DNA of 64,000 nucleotides from positions 310,001 through 374,000 of the forward strand of contig CAYOWQ010000002.1 of NCBI GenBank assembly GCA_964407695.1, given 5' to 3'. Position numbers and translations under genes: made by a program. The notes below the pieces were generated by a model that ran no database searches, was not told the origin of the DNA, and worked only from the letters and a program-made list of their open reading frames with translations. Below, in pieces: positions 24,445 through 32,454 of this stretch (the first letter of the stretch is position 1; each line of letters opens with the position of its first letter). This stretch comes from CAYOWQ01 sp964407695. Lineage in GTDB: Bacteria > Planctomycetota > Phycisphaerae > Phycisphaerales > SM1A02.

Positions 24445-25770
24445 CTAGGAACCGTTTTTTTGCCGCTTTTGTCGCTGCGCCTGCCGGGCGGCCTGATTGA
24501 TGGCCTGACGCATCATCCGCTGTATTTCCTTGATCTCCCGAGAATCCAGCTTCGATTTCGCCAGATCAACCGTGATGGCCGGCGTCCATTTTGTGGAGAC
24601 GGGGTGGAACCCCATCTCTCGGAGCTTGCGGTCAAAATCACCCATGTGCCCCGCGCCATAGAAGATGCCCACTGACCCCACGTCGGGAGCATCCAGAACC
24701 TTCTCCAGAGCCTTCAGCACGACGTCGTTGCGTTGACCGATCAATACCTCACCAAGTCCCTCGCCAAGCTGATCGAGGCTCATGTCGATCGCGTCGGCAT
24801 GACCAAGCATCTCCACCATCGCCACCTTGAAGGCGTCGGTCATCGCACCGCCCGTGAGCGCGTCGGCCATTCGCACAATGCCCAAGATGGCTTTGGTCAC
24901 GACCGCCGAAAACGAAGACCCCGCCAGCGTGGTCTGCAGTGGTCCGAAATCAAGCCCCTTCTTTCGAAAAGCCGACTGAAGCTGGTCCGTCGTCATGTCC
25001 GCACAGTGCCAGTTGGGCCGATCGTAATCCATGGCGCTCAACTGAAACTTCAATCCCAACGCCCTGGCAAGATCCTCTTGCAACGAATCACCCTCGGCCC
25101 CGAACATCTCATCGGTCGGGTGAAAATCCGAGAGCTTCAGGTCTGCGTTCAAGCCCTCGCCGCCGGGTGCGCCATCGGCCCCGAGACTCAACAGGTCGAA
25201 CGACGTGCCACCGTCAACAAGCGAGTATTCGATCGGATGACCCCACGCATCGACCAGCGCATTGGTCACCCACGCGCGGAGCCGAGAGTCTCGATCCGAG
25301 GCAAATTCAATCAATGCCTCCCGGGATGGGGCCGGAGTGCCGGCCTTCCGCATGAACATCGCCGCAAGGGATCCAACAAATTCCATGGCCTCGCGCGTGC
25401 TCGCCTCTCGATCGGCATCCGTTTCGCCCGTCGGGCCTGCAGCACCCGGTGGCATCACCGATTCGTACAGCACGACATCGTGCCCATCCAGAATGCCTTG
25501 AAGATCCGAATAGAGCGAGGGATCGCCGATGTGGGCCACCCCCACCAGCGTCAGCGAGGGCGAATCGGGTCGTTCGTACCAGACGCTTGCCACCTCGAGC
25601 GCAATCGACTTTCCAGCCGATTCCGACACCCGCATGAATTCCGGAGACTCCCCCGACCGCTCGGTGTCGGCCTTCTGCGTTGCCACGGGGGCCGTGGCCG
25701 GGGGCTCCGCTCCTGCCAACCAGCAGGGCATGAGACAGGCCAGCACAACGGCACACTGGAGTTGACGCAT
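24445..25770 (-). CDS. Exported TraB/GumN-type metalloprotease-like protein
   Basis: A 441-residue protein with a signal peptide (MRQLQCAVVLACLMPCWLAGA). The TraB/TIKI fold is recognised from paired GxxH motifs: LVGVAHIGDPSLY with His80, followed by a glutamate in VVLYESV (103), and late in the protein GIFYGAGHMGDFD. IGQRNDVVLKALEKV just before it carries the RN pair of the family. The middle (residues 150-330) is a larger helical insert than in GumN. The C-terminus is a basic, Gln-rich helix. Members of this clan include metal-dependent peptidases. It is 33 bp behind a TolQ-like channel protein, with which it probably forms an operon. Confidence 0.8.
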   Translation of the reverse strand: MRQLQCAVVLACLMPCWLAGAEPPATAPVATQKADTERSGESPEFMRVSESAGKSIALEVASVWYERPDSPSLTLVGVAHIGDPSLYSDLQGILDGHDVVLYESVMPPGAAGPTGETDADREASTREAMEFVGSLAAMFMRKAGTPAPSREALIEFASDRDSRLRAWVTNALVDAWGHPIEYSLVDGGTSFDLLSLGADGAPGGEGLNADLKLSDFHPTDEMFGAEGDSLQEDLARALGLKFQLSAMDYDRPNWHCADMTTDQLQSAFRKKGLDFGPLQTTLAGSSFSAVVTKAILGIVRMADALTGGAMTDAFKVAMVEMLGHADAIDMSLDQLGEGLGEVLIGQRNDVVLKALEKVLDAPDVGSVGIFYGAGHMGDFDRKLREMGFHPVSTKWTPAITVDLAKSKLDSREIKEIQRMMRQAINQAARQAQRQKRQKNGS

Positions 25771-25803
25771 ACTTCACCTATTCGCGAAGACTCGCGAAAC
25801 CTT

Positions 25804-26481
25804 TCACGGAGCGACCGCAGCCGGTCTTGATTCGGAGCGCGGCCGCGCTGCCGCGGGCGCTGCCTGCCGAGCGGCCGCGGGCGGTTCCGCCCCTTGCTTG
25901 GCCGCGGCCACGAGCGCCTCCAGCCTTCCGATCGCCCGCTCGATTTGTCCCTTGAACCCCATGTATGGGAACAGCGTGCAGATGGCCACCACCAGGCCCG
26001 CCGCCGTGGTCAGCAGCGCTTCAGCGATACCCCCCGAAAGCAGCCGCGGGTCGGTCAACATCGACTCGTCTCCCAGCAACCGAAATGCCTGAATAATGCC
26101 GGTCACCGTGCCCAGAATTCCCAGCAACGGGGCGGCCGTGATGATTGTCGAAAGCGCCAGCATGAATCGATCGAGCCGCGGCCGCTCGCGCTCCACCGCC
26201 TCAACCGCCACGGCATCGGTAGCGCCGAATTCCAGGATCCGCAAGGCGACTCGCGAATAGGGAGATCCATCATCCTCGACCAGCGCTCGAACCCGTTCCC
26301 ACTCGCCTCGTCGGAGCGCATCGCAGACCTTTGAATACCGCGCGATCCGTCCCGGTCGGTGCAGCGAAACCCAGAAAATCAGCCGATCAAGCACCAGCGC
26401 CAGGCCGAGGACGCTCAGGCCCAGCAGAGGCCACATCACCGGGCCGCCGCGATGCATGATGGAAAGAAGTTGATCAATCAT
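25804..26481 (-). CDS. MotA/TolQ/ExbB-family proton channel subunit
   Basis: A 225-residue inner-membrane protein that in known systems uses the proton gradient with an ExbD/TolR partner. Three hydrophobic helices are visible: MWPLLGLSVLGLALVLDRLIFW, then the paired helices around IITAAPLLGILGTVTGIIQAFRLLG and EALLTTAAGLVVAICTLFPYMGF, the latter two being the family signature. The tail is an Ala/Pro/Arg-rich low-complexity stretch. The start at 26481 (MIDQLLSIM) was preferred to 26499. No ExbD, TolR, TonB or TolB gene follows; the next gene is TraB-like. It is divergent from the prenyl synthase. Confidence 0.88.
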   Translation of the reverse strand: MIDQLLSIMHRGGPVMWPLLGLSVLGLALVLDRLIFWVSLHRPGRIARYSKVCDALRRGEWERVRALVEDDGSPYSRVALRILEFGATDAVAVEAVERERPRLDRFMLALSTIITAAPLLGILGTVTGIIQAFRLLGDESMLTDPRLLSGGIAEALLTTAAGLVVAICTLFPYMGFKGQIERAIGRLEALVAAAKQGAEPPAAARQAAPAAARPRSESRPAAVAP

Positions 26482-26566
26482 GGCGATTCGTGCATCCATG
26501 ATAGATCACCTGGCCCGCATGTGTGGTTGCCTCCACACGCTGGTAGGGGTTTTGCCCGAAAGAGGT

Positions 26567-26572
26567 TACAAT
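26567..26572 (+). promoter_or_regulatory. -10-like TACAAT, 9 bp before the prenyl synthase
   Basis: TACAAT ends 9 bp before the ATG at 26582. The nearest purine-rich block (AGAGG) is upstream of the hexamer, so it cannot serve as a ribosome site if this -10 is used. Confidence 0.5.
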
Positions 26573-26581
26573 CTGCGTTCG

Positions 26582-27469
26582 ATGAGCCAGATCATGACGC
26601 CGACCTTTCTTGACGACGTCGCCCCACTTATCCAGCGGATTGATGATCAGCTTCAGACCGCTCTTGAGAAGGCCGGACTGCCTGTAAATCTGCATGAAGC
26701 CGCCAGCCACGCGGTCCTCGGCGGCGGCAAGCGGCTTCGTCCGGTCCTGGCGATTCTCTGTTGCGAAGCGGTGGGAGGCGGGGCCGATGATGCGCTCCCT
26801 GCGGCGATCGCCATCGAGCTGATCCATGCCTTCAGCCTGGTTCACGACGATCTTCCCGCGCTTGACAACGACCAGTTGCGCCGGGGCCTCCCCACGGTGC
26901 ATGTGAAGTTTGGTGAAGCGATGGCGGTACTGACCGGGGATGTGCTGATCTCTCTCGCGTTTGAGACGGCCGCCGAATCGGCTCGATCCGGGATTCAGAT
27001 CGTCAAGGAGATTGCCCGGGCCACGACGCTCATGATCAATGGTCAGGTCTACGACACGCTTGGCGGGTTTCCGAAGGACCTGACCGACCCGAGACAACGG
27101 TTGAACCAGATTCATCGCAACAAGACCGGTGCCCTATTGACGGCCGCCTGTCGAACGGGGGCGCTGGCCGGGGGCACATCGCCATCGTCGCTTCGGTCGA
27201 TCACGCAATACGGCGACGATATCGGTCTCATGTTCCAGATTGTGGATGACCTGCTTGACGTGACCCAGAGTGCCGAGCACACCGGCAAGGCAACGGGGAA
27301 GGACCAGGATGCCGGCAAGACGACATTCCCTGGAGTCTTCGGGATAGAGGCCTCTCAAGCCAAGGTCCGTGAACTTCGGACTTCGGCCCTGAGTTCCATC
27401 CAGGGCCTGGGGACCTCGGCTCGTCACCTGCGGGACCTCTGCGAATACCTTTCGACCCGCACACGATGA
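26582..27469 (+). CDS. ispA: Polyprenyl (farnesyl/geranylgeranyl) diphosphate synthase
   Basis: A 295-residue trans-prenyltransferase that condenses isopentenyl diphosphate with allylic diphosphates. GGGKRLRPVL, the first Asp-rich motif in LVHDDLPALDND and the second in QIVDDLLDVTQ are visible, with GKDQDAGKTTFP after it. The spacing in the first motif (DDxxxxD) is that of bacterial short-chain enzymes, hence the FPP/GGPP call. The product length cannot be read safely. I start at 26582 (MSQIMTPTF); the open frame begins 34 codons earlier with unrelated sequence. dxs follows on the same strand 133 bp downstream, giving a small isoprenoid block. Confidence 0.92.
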   Translation: MSQIMTPTFLDDVAPLIQRIDDQLQTALEKAGLPVNLHEAASHAVLGGGKRLRPVLAILCCEAVGGGADDALPAAIAIELIHAFSLVHDDLPALDNDQLRRGLPTVHVKFGEAMAVLTGDVLISLAFETAAESARSGIQIVKEIARATTLMINGQVYDTLGGFPKDLTDPRQRLNQIHRNKTGALLTAACRTGALAGGTSPSSLRSITQYGDDIGLMFQIVDDLLDVTQSAEHTGKATGKDQDAGKTTFPGVFGIEASQAKVRELRTSALSSIQGLGTSARHLRDLCEYLSTRTR

Positions 27470-27602
27470 ACTTTGCTGCGTACTATCTCCGAATGCACCC
27501 TTCGGGCGACACGCCTGCAAGGACACCAGCTTGACCGACGGTTCCGATTCGTGACGCGAACCCTTGAACTCGGGATAACGATTCCCAACCGAACTGAGCC
27601 GC

Positions 27603-29594
27603 ATGGACCTGAAGATTCTGCCCACCATTTCGTCGCCCGCCGATGTCCGCCGACTTCAGATGGATCAGCTCCCCGAGCTGGCCAGTGAAATCCGCTGGGC
27701 CATCTGCGATCAGGTCTCGCGCACGGGGGGCCACCTCGCTCCCAATCTGGGCGTGGTTGAGCTCACCATCGCCTTGCACTACGTCTTCGATTTCGGCTTT
27801 GACCGGCTGCTCTTCGACGTCGGCCACCAGTGCTATCCCCACAAGCTGCTGACCGGCCGCTTCCACCTGCTGTCCAACCTCCGCAAACGCAACGGGATGG
27901 CCGGTTTCCCGGAGCCGCGTGAATCAGCGTTTGACCTCTTCTCGGTCGGCCATGCCGGAACGGGAATCTCCACGGCCGTCGGCATGGCCCGGGGTGACCT
28001 TCTTAACGGCGAAGGACGATGTGAATCCAAGCCGGACGGCCGCCGAGTCGTCACGCTTATCGGCGACGCCTCGATCGTGAACGGCGTGGCGATGGAAGGT
28101 CTTAACAACGCCGGGACGCTGAATCGCCAGTTCCTCGTCGTGCTGAACGACAACGGCATGTCGATCGCCAAGCCGCAGGGCGCGGTGGCATCCTATTTTG
28201 ACCGCCTTCGGCTCAGCCATTCCTACACCGGCTTCAAGAAGGCTGCCAGGGAGATGCTCGAGCACATTCCCGGCGGCTCGATCATGCGTGAGATGTATCA
28301 CCGCATGGGTGAAATGTCGAAGGCGATGATCACCGAAAACGCCTGGTTCGAGAACTTCGGGCTCGTGACCGTGGGCCCCGTCGATGGCCACGACCTGCCC
28401 ACGCTGATCGACTATCTCAACGAGGCCAAGCACTTCGATCGGCCCATGGTGCTGCACGTCAAGACCATCAAGGGGAAGGGGTTCGCGCCCGCGGAAGGCG
28501 ATGCCTGCACGTTCCACTCCCCCGCCGCGTTCAAGATGAATTTCGACGACGAGGGCTGCCGGGTCGAGCTCAAGAAGTCCGCGCGTTCCTTCACCAGTGC
28601 GTATGGCGAAGCCATGGTCGAGTTGATGACCCAGGATCCCAAGGTGGTCGCCTGCACCGCGGCCATGCCCGACGGAACCGGCATCAGCAAGGTGCTTCCC
28701 AAGTTTCCTGAGCGCACCTGGGATACAGGCATCTGCGAGAGCCATGCGCTGGACATGATGGCCGGCCTCGCCAAGACCGGCTGGAAGCCGTTTTTCGCGG
28801 TCTATTCCACATTCCTGCAGCGGGCATTCGACCAGGCGTTCCAGGAAGTGGCCCTGCAGGGCCTCGCGGTTCGGCTCTGCCTCGATCGCGCTGGGCTCGT
28901 GGGTGGCGACGGCGCCGTGCATCACGGCTTCTGCGACATTTCAATCCTCAATGTGCTTCCCAAGGCTTGCATCCTGGCGGCGATGGATGAGCCGTCGCTG
29001 AAGGCGGCCCTGCGGTTCATGGCTGAGTACAACGACGGACTTTCCAGCGTTCGCTATCCGCGCGACTCCGTCAGCGACATGTTCACCGATGAAGAGTGCC
29101 CGCCGTTTGAAATCGGCCGTGCCCGCCCACTGATCACCCATGACAATCCGGATATTGCTGTCCTCGGTTTCGGCGTCATGGCTATTGAGGCGGCCAATGC
29201 CTTGAAGGAACTCAACGGCCACAGTGAATACAAGGTCGATGTGTACGATGCCCGATTCGCCAAGCCGGTCGACGTGGAACTGCTGTCGTCGCTCCTGTCT
29301 CGCAATATTCCGATCATCACCGTCGAAGATCACTCGATTCGCGGCGGCTTCGGTTCATGCGTCACTGACGCCTGCAATCGACTTGGCCTCGATACCCGGC
29401 TGGTCACCTGCATGGCCTTGCCCGACAGCTGGATCTATCAGGGAGAGAGAAACGAGCAGCTTGCCGAGGCAGGCCTGGATTCACCGGCGATTGCCCGCAT
29501 GATCCGCGAGGTGCTCGATCGGCCGCGTCCGGAGTCGCAAACGGCGGTAATCGAAGTTGCGCCGGCGGCGGCTCGAGCCACGTCGCGGCCGTGA
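27603..29594 (+). CDS. dxs: 1-deoxy-D-xylulose-5-phosphate synthase
   Basis: A 663-residue thiamine diphosphate enzyme that joins pyruvate and glyceraldehyde 3-phosphate, the first step of the MEP pathway. Family marks: GHLAPNLGVVELTIALHYVF, DVGHQCYPHKLLTGR, the ThDP motif GDASIVNGVAMEGLNN, the pyrimidine-domain DRAGLVGGDGAVHHG, and the C-terminal ITVEDHSIRGGFGS. The length is normal. The upstream 133 bp holds no gene and no clear Shine-Dalgarno. The last codons overlap the next gene by GTGA. Confidence 0.97.
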   Translation: MDLKILPTISSPADVRRLQMDQLPELASEIRWAICDQVSRTGGHLAPNLGVVELTIALHYVFDFGFDRLLFDVGHQCYPHKLLTGRFHLLSNLRKRNGMAGFPEPRESAFDLFSVGHAGTGISTAVGMARGDLLNGEGRCESKPDGRRVVTLIGDASIVNGVAMEGLNNAGTLNRQFLVVLNDNGMSIAKPQGAVASYFDRLRLSHSYTGFKKAAREMLEHIPGGSIMREMYHRMGEMSKAMITENAWFENFGLVTVGPVDGHDLPTLIDYLNEAKHFDRPMVLHVKTIKGKGFAPAEGDACTFHSPAAFKMNFDDEGCRVELKKSARSFTSAYGEAMVELMTQDPKVVACTAAMPDGTGISKVLPKFPERTWDTGICESHALDMMAGLAKTGWKPFFAVYSTFLQRAFDQAFQEVALQGLAVRLCLDRAGLVGGDGAVHHGFCDISILNVLPKACILAAMDEPSLKAALRFMAEYNDGLSSVRYPRDSVSDMFTDEECPPFEIGRARPLITHDNPDIAVLGFGVMAIEAANALKELNGHSEYKVDVYDARFAKPVDVELLSSLLSRNIPIITVEDHSIRGGFGSCVTDACNRLGLDTRLVTCMALPDSWIYQGERNEQLAEAGLDSPAIARMIREVLDRPRPESQTAVIEVAPAAARATSRP

Positions 29595-30163
29595 CGTCCC
29601 TGCGGATTCCCGATCGAATCTGGATTGTCGGCCCGACCGGTTCGGGCAAATCGACGCTCGCTGAACGAATCGGTGGGGTTGTCGGCGTCGAACCCACCCA
29701 CCTCGACGATATCTATCACCAGCCGGGATGGACCACGCTTGGGCCAGAGGAGTTCAATCGCCGCGTTGACGAGATCACCGCGCGCCCCCGCTGGATCATT
29801 GATGGGAACTACGGGGCCCTGCGCCGGCTGCACATGCACAAGGCCGACCTGTTGATCTGGATCGACCTTCCACTTCGCACCACCCTGCCCCGGCTGCTGC
29901 GGCGATCGCTCGGCCGCATCGTGTTTCGCCGCGCGTGCTGCAACGGGAACTACGAGACGATTTGGCAGACCTTTTTCAGCCCTGATTCGATCCTTTGGTG
30001 GGCGATCAAGACCGACGGCAAGCGGCTGGCAACGCTTCCGGAGGAGATTGAGGAACGGGGACTGCAGCTCGTCCGATTGAGATCGCCACAGGACCTGAAG
30101 AATTGGGTGACGGAAATGCAAGATGGTCAGTTCGACTCAGAAGCATCCGCTCCCTCGGCGTGA
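29591..30163 (+). CDS. Small P-loop kinase, adenylate kinase/topology-modulation type
   Basis: A 190-residue ATP-binding protein. Walker A is GPTGSGKSTLAERIG. The pattern HLDDIYHQPGWTTLGPEEF, IIDGNYGALRRLHMHKADLLIWIDLPLRTTLPRLLRRSL matches the FlaR/topology modulation subgroup of adenylate-kinase-like proteins. Its substrate is not known. The GTG start overlaps the dxs stop by four bases, so translation is probably coupled. The 3' end overlaps the convergent recQ by 37 bp, including the stop of both. Confidence 0.85.
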   Translation: MTSLRIPDRIWIVGPTGSGKSTLAERIGGVVGVEPTHLDDIYHQPGWTTLGPEEFNRRVDEITARPRWIIDGNYGALRRLHMHKADLLIWIDLPLRTTLPRLLRRSLGRIVFRRACCNGNYETIWQTFFSPDSILWWAIKTDGKRLATLPEEIEERGLQLVRLRSPQDLKNWVTEMQDGQFDSEASAPSA

Positions 30164-32346
30164 ACAAGAACAAACCGGATCTCGTCGTAGGAGACCTCGC
30201 CTCCAAGCGCATCAAAGATGGGTTTGAGCCTACCGTCCGGCGAAGCATGGGCAGCGATGAGCACTCGCTGACGAACACTTTCAGACACCCATGCTTCGAT
30301 TGATGCAGGCCGTTCCTCGCGGATGTAGTCGGTCAGATAGCCGGCGACCGTTGATGTTGCACGGCCAAGTCGCTTTGCAACTTCAGCGATCGACATCCCT
30401 TCTCTGAAATGGGTACATGCCCGCGACATGGCGACGGGTTTCGAGGAAGTCGTCGTCGACGGAGCTGACAATGGCTGATTCATTGCAAGCCCTGTTGAGC
30501 GGCAGTGCATCTCGATGAGTTTGCAGATTTCAGCTCCCCAGTCTTCGAGCTTCCTTGCGCTCATGCCTGCGATGCTTCGCATCAGATCGACCGATGCCGG
30601 CCGCGCGCGGGCAAGTTCGCGCAATGTTGAATCATGGAAGATGACAAACGGCGGCAGCCCGCGTGCTTCCGCCACTTCCCGACGCCATTTGCAAAGGGTC
30701 TCAAACAGGTCGCGATCCACTCCTTCCCACTCGTCGACTTTTGCATCCGCCTGAACGGCGGCCGGTGCGGCGAGTGAGATCTGTCGGCGATCGTGCATGA
30801 TCTCGCGTCCGAGTTCAGTGAGATGAAGAACCGGTCGCGCCGGCGGCGCTGCACGCGCTGCCCCAGCATCAACAAGCTGGTGAATGAAATTCGTGACCGC
30901 TCGCTTCCCTGCTCCCTTCAGAATTCCATAGGTGCTCAAGCCTTCGTGCCCCCATGACCGAATGTTCTGCGTCCGCGCCCCCACAAGGATGTCTGCGATA
31001 TGTGAGGCGCCGAATCGCTGGTCCACACGGGCGATGCACGACAGAATCTTTCGAGCAATAGTCTGGCTGCCTTCGACGCCGTTGATTTCGCCGAGGCAGA
31101 CGTCGCAGGCGCCGCAGGAATTGCCGGCGTACGACTGGCCGAAATACTCTGACAACCGGCGATGCCTGCACATGGTGCCCACACAGAATCCGCGAAGGTG
31201 TTGCAGAAGTTCGAGCTGCGCATGAAGGGCGATCGCAATGCTCTCTTCGGCAGCGGGGTTCTCGGCCGTAGCCTCGGCGGCACTCGCCTCCATCAACCGG
31301 GTCCACCGTGTGGCATCGGAGGCCGAGTACAGCATCACGCATTCTGCGGCGAGGCCATCGCGCCCTGCACGACCGGTCTCCTGCTGATACGCCTCGATGG
31401 TCTTTGGCATACCGGCGTGGACGACAGCGCGAACATTGCTGCGATCGATGCCCATTCCAAAGGCGACGGTCGCCACCACGACATCCAACTGCTCGCGAGA
31501 GAACCGCTCCTGGACGGATCGGCGATCATCCGGCTTCATCCCGGCGTGATAATGGGCCGCACGCACACCCGAATGTGAAAGGAAGGCTGCAAGCGATTCG
31601 GTCTCGCGGCGACTGATGCAGTACACGATGATTGCCTCGGAGTCGTGTCGCCGGATCACCTCGAGTGTCTGTCCCGCCGGATCAACTCTTGGAACGATGC
31701 GATAGGTGAGATTGGGCCGGTCAAAGACGCCGACCAGCGTCACCGGTTCATGCAGTTGCAACTGGACGGCGATATCTTCACGCACCCGGGGCGTCGCGGT
31801 GGCCGTGAACGCGTGGATCGAGCAACCCGAAAACCGATCGCGCAGCGACGCGAGACGGCGATACTCCGGTCGAAAGTCGTGTCCCCAATGACTGATGCAG
31901 TGCGCCTCGTCGATGGCGAAGGCTCTCACCCGCAGGCGACCCAGATAGCCTGCGAATCCGGGAGTCATCAACCTCTCGGGAGAAATGAACAGCAGGCGAA
32001 GCTCACCTGCGCTCAGCCGAGCGCGAATGCAGTGACGTTCATGCTCGTCGAGATTGCTGTGAATGGCCGCAGCGGGGAAGCCATTCGCGACCAGCCCGTC
32101 AACCTGATCCTTCATCAGTGATATCAAGGGTGACACAACCACATCGAGTCCTCCGGCCACGGCTGCAGGCACCTGATAGCAAAGCGACTTGCCGCCACCG
32201 GTTGGAAGCACGACAAGCGAGTCATGCCCTGCGAGCGATGCTTCGATTGCTTCCCGCTGCAAAGGTCGAAGGGTGCGAAATCCCCAATATTGGTGCAGGA
32301 CGCGATGGATGGACTCAGTTCGCACATCGCTGTCGGAAGTACCCAT
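30127..32346 (-). CDS. recQ: ATP-dependent DNA helicase RecQ
   Basis: A 739-residue 3'-5' helicase. Motif I is LPTGGGKSLCYQVPA, motif II AIDEAHCISHWGHDFRPEY, motif V FGMGIDRSNVRAVVH and motif VI QQETGRAGRDG. A zinc-binding region follows (cysteines in RGFCVGTMCRHRRLSEYFG and CGACDVCLG). Next come the RQC winged helix, an HRDC domain (PPFVIFHDSTLRELARARP) and a C-terminal helix-turn-helix extension (FREGMSIAEVAKRLGRATSTVAGYL) of the HTH_40 type. The start at 32346 (MGTSDSDV) follows a TATGAT hexamer by 7 bp; the frame is open for 13 more codons. Confidence 0.95.
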   Translation of the reverse strand: MGTSDSDVRTESIHRVLHQYWGFRTLRPLQREAIEASLAGHDSLVVLPTGGGKSLCYQVPAAVAGGLDVVVSPLISLMKDQVDGLVANGFPAAAIHSNLDEHERHCIRARLSAGELRLLFISPERLMTPGFAGYLGRLRVRAFAIDEAHCISHWGHDFRPEYRRLASLRDRFSGCSIHAFTATATPRVREDIAVQLQLHEPVTLVGVFDRPNLTYRIVPRVDPAGQTLEVIRRHDSEAIIVYCISRRETESLAAFLSHSGVRAAHYHAGMKPDDRRSVQERFSREQLDVVVATVAFGMGIDRSNVRAVVHAGMPKTIEAYQQETGRAGRDGLAAECVMLYSASDATRWTRLMEASAAEATAENPAAEESIAIALHAQLELLQHLRGFCVGTMCRHRRLSEYFGQSYAGNSCGACDVCLGEINGVEGSQTIARKILSCIARVDQRFGASHIADILVGARTQNIRSWGHEGLSTYGILKGAGKRAVTNFIHQLVDAGAARAAPPARPVLHLTELGREIMHDRRQISLAAPAAVQADAKVDEWEGVDRDLFETLCKWRREVAEARGLPPFVIFHDSTLRELARARPASVDLMRSIAGMSARKLEDWGAEICKLIEMHCRSTGLAMNQPLSAPSTTTSSKPVAMSRACTHFREGMSIAEVAKRLGRATSTVAGYLTDYIREERPASIEAWVSESVRQRVLIAAHASPDGRLKPIFDALGGEVSYDEIRFVLVHAEGADASESN

Positions 32347-32353
32347 GGTCAAG

Positions 32354-32359
32354 ATCATA
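32354..32359 (-). promoter_or_regulatory. -10-like TATGAT, 7 bp before recQ
   Basis: Minus-strand TATGAT is followed by 7 bp and the recQ ATG at 32346. It sits just after the terminator of the upstream pilin operon, so recQ needs its own promoter. Confidence 0.5.
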
Positions 32360-32372
32360 CCGATCAGACCCC

Positions 32373-32421
32373 AAAAAGCGACCACGCTCCCCCAAGCGGA
32401 TGAGCGTGACGGGAGCGTGGT
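32373..32421 (-). terminator. Intrinsic terminator of the secretion/pilus operon
   Basis: A perfect 11-bp stem, minus strand ACCACGCTCCC (32421-32411) with GGGAGCGTGGT (32391-32381), encloses 19 nt. It is followed by CGCTTTTTGG. It lies 33 bp after the GspK-like stop, which closes the 17-kb operon. Confidence 0.85.
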
Positions 32422-32454
32422 CTGGATGTGCCGAATTTGGCGGGTGGTGCCCGC

